Positions 37,049 to 45,235 of a DNA stretch of 64,000 nt are shown in pieces. The position numbers and the translations under genes were made by a program. The DNA comes from Methylococcus sp. Mc7 (GTDB taxonomy: Bacteria; Pseudomonadota; Gammaproteobacteria; Methylococcales; Methylococcaceae). How positions within the stretch are numbered: the stretch's first letter is position 1; every line of letters begins with the position of its first letter. The notes below the pieces were generated by a model that saw nothing but the letters and a program-made list of their open reading frames with translations, ran no database searches and had not been told where the DNA came from. The stretch spans positions 3,504,501 to 3,568,500 of the forward strand of contig NZ_CP079095.1 of assembly GCF_019285515.1 (NCBI RefSeq), written 5' to 3'.

Positions 37049-38158
37049 TTATTCCTTGATTCGGGTAAGGTTACGCGCCGGGTTGTCCAGGAAGGCATGG
37101 ACGGTAGCCCAGACTTTTTCGATGGCTTGATGGTCAGGCTGAAAAGCGTCCGGCGGCCGGCAGGACACATGAAAAATAACGCCGACGAGTTGCTTGGGAT
37201 CGTCGGGTGCGACTCGGACTTTGAAGCGCAGGCTATTGGGCAGGCGCCCCTGGCTCCATGCTGCAACATTGTGTCTAGTGACCGGATGGCTCAACCAATG
37301 CCGAGCCTCAGGAGCGGGTGCGTTGTTGCCGGTTGTGAATTTGAACTGCGTGCGCAGCCCGATCTTGATGATCGCCAATTCGCGCATCAGTTCCTTCCAG
37401 TCGGCGCATGGCTTGGTTTGCCAGATGAGCGGGCGGTCGTCCTGGCCGAGGGCGTGCGGCCAGTCCAGGTCAAGGGCTTGTTTCCAATCGCGTAGCGGCG
37501 GGGTGCCGGCCAGCGGCGTCCCCTCACCCCGGCCCTCTCCCAGAGGGAGAGGGAGCAAGGTGAACGAGCCCCAGCCATTGCGGCTTCTGCCGCCCAGTGT
37601 GCCGTAACGGTCCATGAGCCAGAGGGCGCGTTCGAGGCGCGGGGCGTTGTCTTCGAGCAGCCGCGTCAGATCGGTATCCCTGTGAGTCGTCGGTACTGCG
37701 AGAGAAAGGATGGCGGAGTCGCCTGCCTGAATGGCAGCGTTGGCCTTGATCGCTGCTTGCTTGGCGCCTTTGGGCAAGGTCAGCGGGCCGTAGCCTAAGT
37801 AAAGATCGCTGCCGACCGCGAACTTAACTTCGGGGTGGGCTACCGTGGGAAGTGACGTCCAGTTTTCCAGCTTGCCGCCGTCCCACCGATCCAGCCGAAT
37901 CCGCAGCAGGCTTTTGCTGTGGTCCGTGACTTCGCGCCCGTTTTCTCGGTGTGACAGCCAGGCATTGCCGAACAACCGTCCCTCCTCCCTCCGCATCTCG
38001 GCCAAATTCACCTCGAAGCGACGGTCAGCCGCATACGCCACCCGCCACCATTGCCGCAGCAGCGCCTTGAACGGCGGTGTGCGCCATTGGCCGTTCTGCT
38101 CGGCGTTGCCGAGAAAGGCGGGGGTGATGAAGCGGACGGTGTATGCGAGTGTCTTCAT
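37049..38158 (-). CDS. cmr1: Cmr1, type III-B RAMP subunit
   Basis: A 369-residue RAMP that sits at the far end of the Cmr complex. The start MKTLAYTVRFITPAFLGNAE and PPFKALLRQWWRVAYAADRR are typical of Cmr1. The glycine loop and Arg cluster appear at MDRYGTLGGRSRNGWGSFTL. A palindromic repeat is inserted in frame at 37519-37555 (coding PLPLGEGRGEGTPL). I start it at the ATG at 38158 because AAAAGGA lies about 11 bases upstream and similarity begins there; an ORF extension to 38206 is not family-like. It is the first gene of the cmr operon. Confidence 0.9.
   Translation of the reverse strand: MKTLAYTVRFITPAFLGNAEQNGQWRTPPFKALLRQWWRVAYAADRRFEVNLAEMRREEGRLFGNAWLSHRENGREVTDHSKSLLRIRLDRWDGGKLENWTSLPTVAHPEVKFAVGSDLYLGYGPLTLPKGAKQAAIKANAAIQAGDSAILSLAVPTTHRDTDLTRLLEDNAPRLERALWLMDRYGTLGGRSRNGWGSFTLLPLPLGEGRGEGTPLAGTPPLRDWKQALDLDWPHALGQDDRPLIWQTKPCADWKELMRELAIIKIGLRTQFKFTTGNNAPAPEARHWLSHPVTRHNVAAWSQGRLPNSLRFKVRVAPDDPKQLVGVIFHVSCRPPDAFQPDHQAIEKVWATVHAFLDNPARNLTRIKE
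37519..37555. repeat. In-frame palindromic repeat in cmr1
   Basis: TCCCCTCACCCCGGCCCTCT followed by CCCAGAGGGAGAGGG, same family as the insertions in cmr2, cmr3 and cmr6. Confidence 0.7.
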
Positions 38159-38209
38159 GGCGTTGTTCATCCTTTTGAATTGGTTGGAAATAGGCGCCTC
38201 ACGCACTCT

Positions 38210-38285
38210 GTAGGAGCGGCCTTGGCCGCGATTGAGCGGGGGTAGGCGCCGGGAGCTACGACCGCCTGCAAGCGGGCACCTACGA
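38210..38285. repeat. REP-like palindrome pair upstream of cmr1
   Basis: GTAGGAGCGGCCTTGGCCGC at 38210-38229 is a classical REP unit, followed by a second unit in inverse orientation (CTACGACCGCCTGCAAGCGG at 38256-38275). The gap 38159-38429 between cmr1 and the Card1-like gene otherwise shows nothing that I can support; the cmr promoter probably lies here. Confidence 0.75.
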
Positions 38286-38429
38286 GAGATCGAACGAGCA
38301 TGGGATACATCCGAATCGGGGAAGTTGTTGTTTGGCCAAGTCTTGTGCCTGTGCTTTGCGAAAATGTACTGCAGTCGTCCTTGGACGTGCTCTTCGGCAA
38401 GCTTGCGGCGGTTGGGGCGGGCTAGGTTC

Positions 38430-39593
38430 TTACCTCGCTCCGGTCAGCCAAGCGCGCACATGTTCCCGCAGCTTGGGCAGTTCCGCAGGGCCGAAGTGGC
38501 AGATGCGCGCTTGTCTGGCGCGCTCGCGGAGGACCAGACTCGGTTCCCGGGCGGTGACCAGCCAGGTCGCGCCGAACAGGCCGCGGGCGTCCTGGCCGAG
38601 ACTGTCGACCTTGTAAGCCAGGTCGTTGTCGTTCTCCTCGAGGTGACGCAGGGTCTTGCATTCCACGAACAGCAACTGGTTACCCTGGGTCGCCAGCACG
38701 TCGAATTCGTTCTTGCTGTTGATGCCGGTTTCCCAGTTGCCGTTCACCCCTAGACGGGCGTCGTAGGCTCCATTGTCCTGGAGGGTGTGCCAGGCCAGTT
38801 CTTCCAACCACCCGCCATGGAGGAAGGTCGCGGATTCAGCATCCACGAATTCCACGTCGGCCGAGCCATCCTGCCATTTCAACAGATGGGCCTTGACCAG
38901 TTGGCCCAAGGCAGTTGCCCAATTGCCCCAGGGCACACGCGCAAAGGCCTGATGCGGTGCCACGAGGGTTTCGCCGCCCACCAGCGCCTTGTCCGCCAGA
39001 GCATTGAGGGCGCCGATCAGGTCCCCGATTTGCGCGGCGTGTTGGCCAAGGTATTTGCAAACCGCTTTGCGGCCGGCTGCGCGTTCCTGCCATTCCGGAC
39101 TGTCCGATTGGACGACGGAAACCCGAAACCCTTGGGCGGCGAGGTAGCGAGGCACATCCAGAACCTCGTCCATGGGCTTGGCAGCCGGTATCGAATCCTT
39201 GCCGTCGGACAGGCATTCGATACGGCGGTGAGCGGTATCCGTGTAAATGATGCGGACGCCGAGATCGCGAAATGCCTCGACGAATCCCAGCGCCATCAAC
39301 TTGGTGCCGCCGGTGGCGTTCAAAACGATCTCCGCTCCGGGATATCGTGCTTCGAGTTCTTCGGCAAGAGCGTACGCAAAACTGTGGATGTCGGCCAACC
39401 CGGACTCCGGAGCCCCCTTGCGGATTTCGACGGCAATCTCGTCCTGCCGCAATAGGCGGGCGAGGCGCCGGTCCAGTCCCCGCTCCGACATCTGCGGGGA
39501 AGCGACCAGACAGACCCAGTCCGGTCTTTCCATCAGCGCCGGAATGAAGTTGGGGAGGATTTGCTCGGAAACTATGGCGACGTGGATTTTCAT
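38430..39593 (-). CDS. CARF-nuclease effector, Card1/Can2-like (DUF1887)
   Basis: A 387-residue protein with an N-terminal CARF domain (ligand motif NATGGTKLMALGF, residues 92-104) and a C-terminal PD-(D/E)XK nuclease domain. The active site residues are visible: Glu265 region in GWLEELAWHT, Asp298 in NEFDVLATQG, and Glu311/Lys313 in LLFVECKTLRH. The length and architecture match Card1/Can2, which cut DNA and/or RNA when cyclic tetra-adenylate binds. It lies downstream of csm5 and the TIGR02710 gene, 9 bases from the latter, so it belongs to the csm transcript rather than the cmr operon. Confidence 0.9.
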   Translation of the reverse strand: MKIHVAIVSEQILPNFIPALMERPDWVCLVASPQMSERGLDRRLARLLRQDEIAVEIRKGAPESGLADIHSFAYALAEELEARYPGAEIVLNATGGTKLMALGFVEAFRDLGVRIIYTDTAHRRIECLSDGKDSIPAAKPMDEVLDVPRYLAAQGFRVSVVQSDSPEWQERAAGRKAVCKYLGQHAAQIGDLIGALNALADKALVGGETLVAPHQAFARVPWGNWATALGQLVKAHLLKWQDGSADVEFVDAESATFLHGGWLEELAWHTLQDNGAYDARLGVNGNWETGINSKNEFDVLATQGNQLLFVECKTLRHLEENDNDLAYKVDSLGQDARGLFGATWLVTAREPSLVLRERARQARICHFGPAELPKLREHVRAWLTGAR

Positions 39594-39602
39594 CAGGCGG
39601 CC

Positions 39603-40883
39603 TCACTGATCAAAGGAGGCAAGGTAACGGTCTGGCAACTGAGGCGGCATGTTCCGGATCCCGACCGCTGCCGTTTCCCGCAGCAAATCCGGGATGAAGC
39701 CGGATTCCAACCACTGGTGGAACGAATCCCATGCGTCGCGCCGGATGGGTTCGAAACCATGGGCCAGAATTGAGCCGTTACGGACCTTGAGGTGATCCAG
39801 CAGCTGCGCTTGCCGGAGGTGGATGAATTCCGCCATTGGCCCGCTTGTCTTTTCGCCTACGAGGCGCCAGGCCTCGAAGAGTCCGGCCTGGCGTTTTCCA
39901 TCGCGGTTTGGCGCGATACGAGGGGCGAAATCTTGGGGCAGATTGGAGGTTTCGACCCCGCAATGCCGCTGCAACAGCCATTGCGCCGTCCACTCCAGCA
40001 ATCTGTACAGGCGGGCGACCGCATCGTCGTAGCGCCCCTGGCTGGCTCGCCTCTCCGCATTGCGGTAAAGGTCCAGCAATTGAGCCGCTGGCCCCTTGGC
40101 AGCGCGGCCGTCGGCCAAGCCTCGCAAGATCCCCAGCAGGGACGCGGTTTCCTTGGGCAGGGTGCCGGCGTAGTGTTCCAGCCGGCTGATCGCCCCGGTA
40201 TGGTCGAAACGGTCCCAGGCGGCGAAGGCGGCGCTCAGGTCCCTCGCCCGGTTCAGCTGCGCCCGCAACACCAAACTCCGGGGAGTGGGCAGAGATCGGA
40301 GACCCGCTTCCGCTTCGGCATAAGCGAACCGCGCCCAGGCATCCAGATGGGGCCGCATGCTCGCCTGCTGACGAATGGCTTCGATGTTGGCCGGAGCGGC
40401 GGACTCGTAGCCGTTGCGGACCCGAATTAAGTCGACCCGCCCTCCGGTCACCAGTTGCAACTCCACCCGCTCATCCTCGATGGCGGCCAGGGTGAGGCCG
40501 GCCGTCATCGTCTTGGTGCCGCCGGTGTAATCGGCGTGAATGGCGGCATCCGGATACCGACCGTGCAAATCCTTCAGTGCCTGCCGGCAGACGTTGTAGA
40601 CCTGGTCCAAATCATCGGCGGGAACCAGCCGCACTTCGTATCGTTCGGCTTCCAACCCCGCCTGGACGGGAATGTTCGACAGGGTCGGCTTGTCGTCGTC
40701 GGGCTTGGCCTTGATCACCGCTCCCCGGCCGGTAACCTGCACCGACGACCCCGGCCTGCCGGTGGCGGCATCCGTATCGGAGCAGACGAAGCAAACGAAG
40801 TGAGCGTTCAGCTCGCGGATGGCGGTGAGTATCGGCTGATGGGAACCGCCGACGGTGCAGATGAGAATTTTGGGCTGGGTCAT
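39603..40883 (-). CDS. Csm6-like CARF-HEPN protein, TIGR02710 family
   Basis: A 426-residue protein. The CARF domain starts QPKILICTVGGSHQPILTAI and carries the ligand motif DYTGGTKTMTAGLTLAAIED. The helical C-terminal half has a HEPN-type site in KVRNGSILAHGFEP (Arg and His with six residues between), so it is probably a ribonuclease triggered by cyclic oligoadenylate. Start: ATG at 40883; a TTG three codons upstream is also possible. It lies about 120 bases after csm5 on the same strand, followed by the Card1-like gene. Confidence 0.88.
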   Translation of the reverse strand: MTQPKILICTVGGSHQPILTAIRELNAHFVCFVCSDTDAATGRPGSSVQVTGRGAVIKAKPDDDKPTLSNIPVQAGLEAERYEVRLVPADDLDQVYNVCRQALKDLHGRYPDAAIHADYTGGTKTMTAGLTLAAIEDERVELQLVTGGRVDLIRVRNGYESAAPANIEAIRQQASMRPHLDAWARFAYAEAEAGLRSLPTPRSLVLRAQLNRARDLSAAFAAWDRFDHTGAISRLEHYAGTLPKETASLLGILRGLADGRAAKGPAAQLLDLYRNAERRASQGRYDDAVARLYRLLEWTAQWLLQRHCGVETSNLPQDFAPRIAPNRDGKRQAGLFEAWRLVGEKTSGPMAEFIHLRQAQLLDHLKVRNGSILAHGFEPIRRDAWDSFHQWLESGFIPDLLRETAAVGIRNMPPQLPDRYLASFDQ

Positions 40884-41002
40884 GGTGAGCAAGGATCGGC
40901 TGCTGAAAAATCATGGCGGCCAAGCGACGGCGGAGCATCTTGCCGTGGCAAGGAATTGGCTGATCGCGACTTCTTCGTCCGGTTCGGCGGAATGCGCCGA
41001 GT

Positions 41003-42565
41003 TTATGGCGGCGCCAAATGGCGGACGAGCTTCTTGTAGTCTTCCTTCTTTAGCCCAAGGTGCTCGAAAATTGCCATGGCGGCGGCGCGGAGCACTTGCT
41101 GATCGTCGGCAGGCCAGTCACCGGCGGACTTGATGAGTTCGTTGGTGAGCTGAAACAGCTGATTGCCCTTGCCGCTGCCTTTGTTACCGGCCGTCATCTT
41201 GGCTTCCAGGTCTTCTGCTCGGCGGGCGTTGGCGCTGAGGGCAGCAAGGCGCTTTTCCCGATCCGCTGCTTCGCGTGCGGCCCGAGCGTCCGCCCGTCTC
41301 CTCGCCTCTTCCTTGCGAAGCTGTTCGGCAGGGGTCTGGTCACGCTGGCTGCGGGCACGAAACGTATCCAACTCTACGCAGTCTTCCCATTTCAGAAGAC
41401 GAATCCAGCCCAAGGGCAGGCAGGGGTGGTTGTTGGCAACCACCAGGCGGCGAGTCTTGGGAAAAGGCATGCCGTCGCGGCCTCTCATTTCGCGATAGAA
41501 CCCGCGCATTGCCTCCTTAATCCCGTCGCCCATCCAGTCGCCGGTCATGCCTTTCCAGCCGCTGCCCCAGGACAACTGCAGATAGGCCGCGCTGGGTTCG
41601 CTCTTGATCAGTCCCAACAGGCGCTCGCATTCCCCTTGTGGTTCGCTCTGGCCGTAGTGTTGATAGAAGGCGATTTCATCCTGTAGGCGGCGCTGGGCGT
41701 GTTCGTTGAGGCGGGCACGCAGTTCGTCGAAGGATTTCGGCAACAGGTTTGGAAGCGGATGTTCACAGTGCCAGTTCAAATCGCTGAGGAGGAAACCGTC
41801 CCATTGCAGGGTGACAGGGGCCAGAGCTTGCGGGGCGAGGGTTTCGGCATAAATTCCAGACGCATCCTTCCATTCTTTTTGGTTCTTGAAAGGCTTTTCG
41901 TCCTTCGGATCGAAAATGCTGATGCGGCGCCATCTGCCTTCCTCCTTTCCTCCAACTTTCACCAGATTCATCCAACGAATGTCGGCCAGGCGAAAATCTT
42001 CGGTTTTAAACAGCGCATCGCCGACATGCAGAGCGCGAAACAAATCATTATTTGGATCTTTGCCGAACAGGTTATCCGCCAACTTCTTAGCCGCCATTTT
42101 GGCGCTGGTGCTTGGCTTGTTGTTTCTCGCGTCCCCATGGGGCAAATCGCTTTGGTAACTCGTCTCGGGAAAATTACGCAAAGCGGTCGCAAACAGCACC
42201 GTCCGAATCGCGCCTTTCAGCGCGGTTCCCGGAATATAGGGATTTAGAAAAGCGTCCTTCAGATGTTCGCGAAACTGATCCGGCAGCGCGCCTTGGCCGG
42301 ACAAGGGCGGCAAGGCATAGCCGAAGCGCTGGCCGGCCAGTTTGACCAGATCGTCCAGCTTGGAACCGGATAGCACAGAATCCAGCGCAGCCTCGCCCGC
42401 CGCTATGGCCTCGAAAGTGCGCTCCTGATCGACCACGAAGACCTTGCCGGCGTGGTCGATGTAATCCAAATTCTTGCTCAGGTTCGCGCCGGAACCGGCC
42501 TGTACCGGCGTCAGGACTTCCAGGCCCAATTGAACGCTCTCGGTTTTTCCCTTCATGTTGCGCAT
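41003..42565 (-). CDS. csm5: Csm5, type III-A RAMP subunit
   Basis: A 520-residue RAMP that caps the tail of the Csm complex and helps with crRNA 3' trimming. The N-terminus reads QLGLEVLTPVQAGSGANLSK and DYIDHAGKVFVVDQERTFEA, with NPYIPGTALKGAIRTVLFAT as the glycine loop. TRRLVVANNHPCLPLGWIRL is typical near residue 400. The C-terminal ~100 residues are a charged helical region (KEEARRRADARAAREAADRE). It is 3 bases downstream of csm4. Confidence 0.9.
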   Translation of the reverse strand: MRNMKGKTESVQLGLEVLTPVQAGSGANLSKNLDYIDHAGKVFVVDQERTFEAIAAGEAALDSVLSGSKLDDLVKLAGQRFGYALPPLSGQGALPDQFREHLKDAFLNPYIPGTALKGAIRTVLFATALRNFPETSYQSDLPHGDARNNKPSTSAKMAAKKLADNLFGKDPNNDLFRALHVGDALFKTEDFRLADIRWMNLVKVGGKEEGRWRRISIFDPKDEKPFKNQKEWKDASGIYAETLAPQALAPVTLQWDGFLLSDLNWHCEHPLPNLLPKSFDELRARLNEHAQRRLQDEIAFYQHYGQSEPQGECERLLGLIKSEPSAAYLQLSWGSGWKGMTGDWMGDGIKEAMRGFYREMRGRDGMPFPKTRRLVVANNHPCLPLGWIRLLKWEDCVELDTFRARSQRDQTPAEQLRKEEARRRADARAAREAADREKRLAALSANARRAEDLEAKMTAGNKGSGKGNQLFQLTNELIKSAGDWPADDQQVLRAAAMAIFEHLGLKKEDYKKLVRHLAPP

Positions 42566-42568
42566 GGT

Positions 42569-43525
42569 TCATCCCTCCAGGGCGACGAAAAGCCCCCGGC
42601 CGTCGCGATACACCGGATGTGGCGCATGGTCCGGGCTGATCTCGACAGTCCGCCCTTGCAACGGCGCTTGAAACACGCTGCCTTCGGCGAACATCCGCAA
42701 GCGCTGCTTGCGAAGACCGGTGCCAGCGATCCAGCCGCCGCGGGAAACCAGTTTATAAGCCGCTTCATCCAGCCAGCCTTGGCGGCGATCGGAAGGATCG
42801 GGATTGACCAGGGACAGCGCCATGGCTCTGCGGCCAGCCGGCGGCTTCAAACCGAGGTCGGCGCGATGGTCGAAAGTGAAGCACCCGTTCCCATTGCTCC
42901 GGTCGGCACCGAAGCCTTCATCCCCCAGCAAACGCAACGCCGCTTCGAAGTCGGTCTGGGCTTGTCCGTCGTCGAAGGTCGCCAGGAAATAAAGGCCAGC
43001 CATGGGATTCAGCCACACGCGGCTGAAGTGGAACAGCAGTTCCTCGGCATGGGAGTTGGTGAGGCGGTCCATCGCCAAGCGGGGCCGCTCCTCCACGACC
43101 CAAAGCTTTTCATCGGCGAGCGTCTCGGTTTTCAGCGTCGCCAAGGTTCCAAGGATATTGATCGCTTCAGCATCATCCAGCCTGAATCCGCCGGCAACGG
43201 CTTTCCAGAGTCCCACGGAGAGCCACTGGATCTTCTTCAGTTTCTTGTTGTCTCGCAGTCTGACCGGGTCGAGGCTGACTGCCAGGCTGTCGACGGGGCG
43301 CGGGAGGAAGCAAATGTCGCCGAGAAAGGGAAACGCCGAGCTCAGCCGAAACGACGGAGCCTTTGCGCGTTCGGCGACTCCGTCCGGATCGAGCAGCGCC
43401 CAGGCCGACAGAATGGCCGCGCTGAGGGTGTCGGAGCGGATAAAGGTCTCGGCCTGTTCGTAGCTGTCGTTGCCCCGGCTGTCGACATGGAAAGGAGCCT
43501 GGAACCGCAGACGGTAGCAGAACAT
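42569..43525 (-). CDS. csm4: Csm4, type III-A RAMP subunit
   Basis: A 318-residue RAMP that binds the crRNA 5' tag beside Cas10. MFCYRLRFQAPFHVDSRGND and RSDTLSAAILSAWALLDPDG are characteristic, with the GNGCFTFDHR-type loop near residue 230. I start at the ATG at 43525; a GTG at 43537 overlaps the csm3 stop in GTGA and adds four residues, which would give translational coupling and is also plausible. Confidence 0.9.
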   Translation of the reverse strand: MFCYRLRFQAPFHVDSRGNDSYEQAETFIRSDTLSAAILSAWALLDPDGVAERAKAPSFRLSSAFPFLGDICFLPRPVDSLAVSLDPVRLRDNKKLKKIQWLSVGLWKAVAGGFRLDDAEAINILGTLATLKTETLADEKLWVVEERPRLAMDRLTNSHAEELLFHFSRVWLNPMAGLYFLATFDDGQAQTDFEAALRLLGDEGFGADRSNGNGCFTFDHRADLGLKPPAGRRAMALSLVNPDPSDRRQGWLDEAAYKLVSRGGWIAGTGLRKQRLRMFAEGSVFQAPLQGRTVEISPDHAPHPVYRDGRGLFVALEG

Positions 43526-43533
43526 GACCGGCC

Positions 43534-44289
43534 TCACGCGGCTTGCTGAAACTCGGACGGAATCTCATGATTCGGCAGAGGCCTTGAGTTCTCCCCGCTC
43601 TTGTAGGCATCGGCTGTACGCTGCAAGACTGAATCGATTTGAAATTTGACCTGTCCGTAGCCACGGGAACCACTGCCGCCCAGGGTGTCTCCTTCCACCA
43701 GGCGTAGACCTTCGTAAACCAGATTCAGGAATCTGTCTGCGTCGTCGCCGTCCAGCAGCGTCAGCACCAACTCGAAGTCGAATTCGGCTCCGGCCGGCAC
43801 GCGCTCGATCTGGCGGGGGTTGGCGGCCGAAGTGATGCGATCGATCCAAACCTCGGTCTTGACTTCGGTCATGGGCATGTCGGTATTCGGAGCCTTTTCC
43901 AGACGATCCCGGCTGGCAGCCGTCAAGGCGGCATCGCGGACGATGAGGCGAGTAGGTTCGGTCGAGTTTTCCGCCGCCACCCCGAACATCTTGCCGAGCA
44001 AGGTGTCGGCCTTGCGGCCGGCGAGCGCCTCACCTTTGGACGTAATACAGAATCCGCCCTCCTCGTTGTCTTCTTCGAATCCTCGTACCCGCTCCAACAG
44101 GGACCGCATCTTTCCCCGGAGGGAAGATCCCGGAATGTAAGGCTGATTGGTCAGGGGATTGCGCACCACCACGGAATCGGCGCCGCCGATGGCCATGCCG
44201 ATGGAATTACCGCCGATGTGCAGGCCGGTCCTGGCGGTCAGGATGCCGCGGATGAAAATTTTCGAATGAATCTTGCGGGCTTGGCTCAT
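43534..44289 (-). CDS. csm3: Csm3, backbone RNase subunit
   Basis: A 251-residue RAMP that forms the Csm backbone and cuts target RNA. The catalytic Asp38 is in the loop GMAIGGADSVVVRNPLTNQP, followed by YIPGSSLRGKMRSLLERVRG. The glycine loop GDTLGGSGSRGYGQVKFQID is close to the C-terminus. It is separated from csm2 by the mazEF pair, with only 10 bases from the mazF stop to the csm3 start. Confidence 0.95.
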   Translation of the reverse strand: MSQARKIHSKIFIRGILTARTGLHIGGNSIGMAIGGADSVVVRNPLTNQPYIPGSSLRGKMRSLLERVRGFEEDNEEGGFCITSKGEALAGRKADTLLGKMFGVAAENSTEPTRLIVRDAALTAASRDRLEKAPNTDMPMTEVKTEVWIDRITSAANPRQIERVPAGAEFDFELVLTLLDGDDADRFLNLVYEGLRLVEGDTLGGSGSRGYGQVKFQIDSVLQRTADAYKSGENSRPLPNHEIPSEFQQAA

Positions 44290-44299
44290 GATGATGTCC

Positions 44300-44641
44300 T
44301 CAGTTCTTCAGTCCTAAATGCAGTCGAATGGCCGCCTCGATTTGTTGCATCGATTCCGCGCTCAGGGTGCCGACCGGTTTTGCGGACAGCCGCTCCTTGG
44401 AAATCGTTCGAATCTGCTGGGCCTGGACCTTGGAGGGCTTGGCGAGCCCGCCGGCAGCGGCCTCCAGCAACACTTCGAAGGGATAAACGCGCGACACGTT
44501 GGAGGTGATCGGCAGGACCGTCACGGTACTGCCCGCCCGGTTGTTGGCATCGTTGCTGACGATTAACACCGGGCGGCGCTTGCCGGTTTCCGAGCCGCGA
44601 GTCGGGTCCAGATCGGCAAAATAGATTTCACCACGTCTCAT
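44300..44641 (-). CDS. mazF: MazF/PemK-type toxin in the csm operon
   Basis: A 113-residue mRNA interferase: RRGEIYFADLDPTRGSETGK, RRPVLIVSNDANNRAGSTVT, VLPITSNVSRVYPFEVLLEA and SKVQAQQIRTISKERL are all standard MazF segments, including the Arg and Thr of the active site. The ATG at 44641 overlaps the antitoxin gene by 14 bases. The pair lies in the direction of the csm genes, 11 bases after csm2 and 10 bases before csm3, so it must be transcribed with them. Confidence 0.95.
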   Translation of the reverse strand: MRRGEIYFADLDPTRGSETGKRRPVLIVSNDANNRAGSTVTVLPITSNVSRVYPFEVLLEAAAGGLAKPSKVQAQQIRTISKERLSAKPVGTLSAESMQQIEAAIRLHLGLKN

Positions 44642-44852
44642 CGGCCAGCCCGTCCGCGGTCGCCACCTCCCAGGCCGGATCGACCTCCCGGCTGGCCTCC
44701 CGGTAGTCTTGCTCCAACTCGCGCTGCCGCAGCAACTCAAGGGCCTCCTCGATGACCACCGCGCGGCTCTTGCACTGGTGGGCCTGCTTGTACTCCTCGA
44801 CGAACTGAACGAGGGGTGCGGGGAGCGATATTGAGAGCTTTTCGGTTTGCAT
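44628..44852 (-). CDS. mazE: MazE-like ribbon-helix-helix antitoxin in the csm operon
   Basis: A 74-residue protein: KLSISLPAPLVQFVEEYKQA, then CKSRAVVIEEALELLRQREL and an acidic tail ending VATADGLADETW, as expected for a MazF-binding antitoxin of the RHH type. AAGGAGAAGG precedes the ATG. It starts 11 bases after the csm2 stop. Confidence 0.9.
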   Translation of the reverse strand: MQTEKLSISLPAPLVQFVEEYKQAHQCKSRAVVIEEALELLRQRELEQDYREASREVDPAWEVATADGLADETW

Positions 44853-44863
44853 GGGCCTTCTCC

Positions 44864-45235
44864 TTATTTACCGCCATGGGCTTTGTGATAAGCGAGGATG
44901 GCTTCGAAGAAATTGCAGAAGCGGGTAAATGTTTCGGGAGTATTGAGTTCTACAGCATCGATGGCTAACCCGATGTCTTTTTCGAATTGCTCGTAAGCTT
45001 CCTTATTTCGTCGGTCGATTCGAGCTTTGGAATACGCCAAGCGAGGCTTTAATAGAAGTAATTGCCGCAAGGACTTTTCAGATAATCCGATCATTTCGAG
45101 TTTTTTCACAGTCCCATAAACATTGCGAATTTGCGATGTACTCACAAATTTTATCTTTTCCGCAAGCTCGTTGGCATAGGTCACCATGTCTCTGGCAGCG
45201 CCATCGCTGGTAATGAACCGCTTGATATCCGCCAT
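44864..45235 (-). CDS. csm2: Csm2, type III-A small subunit
   Basis: A 123-residue helical protein starting MADIKRFITSDGAARDMVTY, then ISTSQIRN-type motif KFVSTSQIRNVYGTVKKLEM and LLLLKPRLAYSKARIDRRNK, which are hallmarks of Csm2. It makes the inner filament of the Csm complex. The ATG at 45235 overlaps the csm1 stop in ATGA; the long frame upstream of it is a shadow of csm1. Confidence 0.93.
   Translation of the reverse strand: MADIKRFITSDGAARDMVTYANELAEKIKFVSTSQIRNVYGTVKKLEMIGLSEKSLRQLLLLKPRLAYSKARIDRRNKEAYEQFEKDIGLAIDAVELNTPETFTRFCNFFEAILAYHKAHGGK

Noticed and set aside
38300-38425. 41-codon plus-strand ORF starting MGYIRIGEVV upstream of cmr1
   Set aside because: No ribosome site, no similarity, overlaps the likely cmr promoter region; could be chance.
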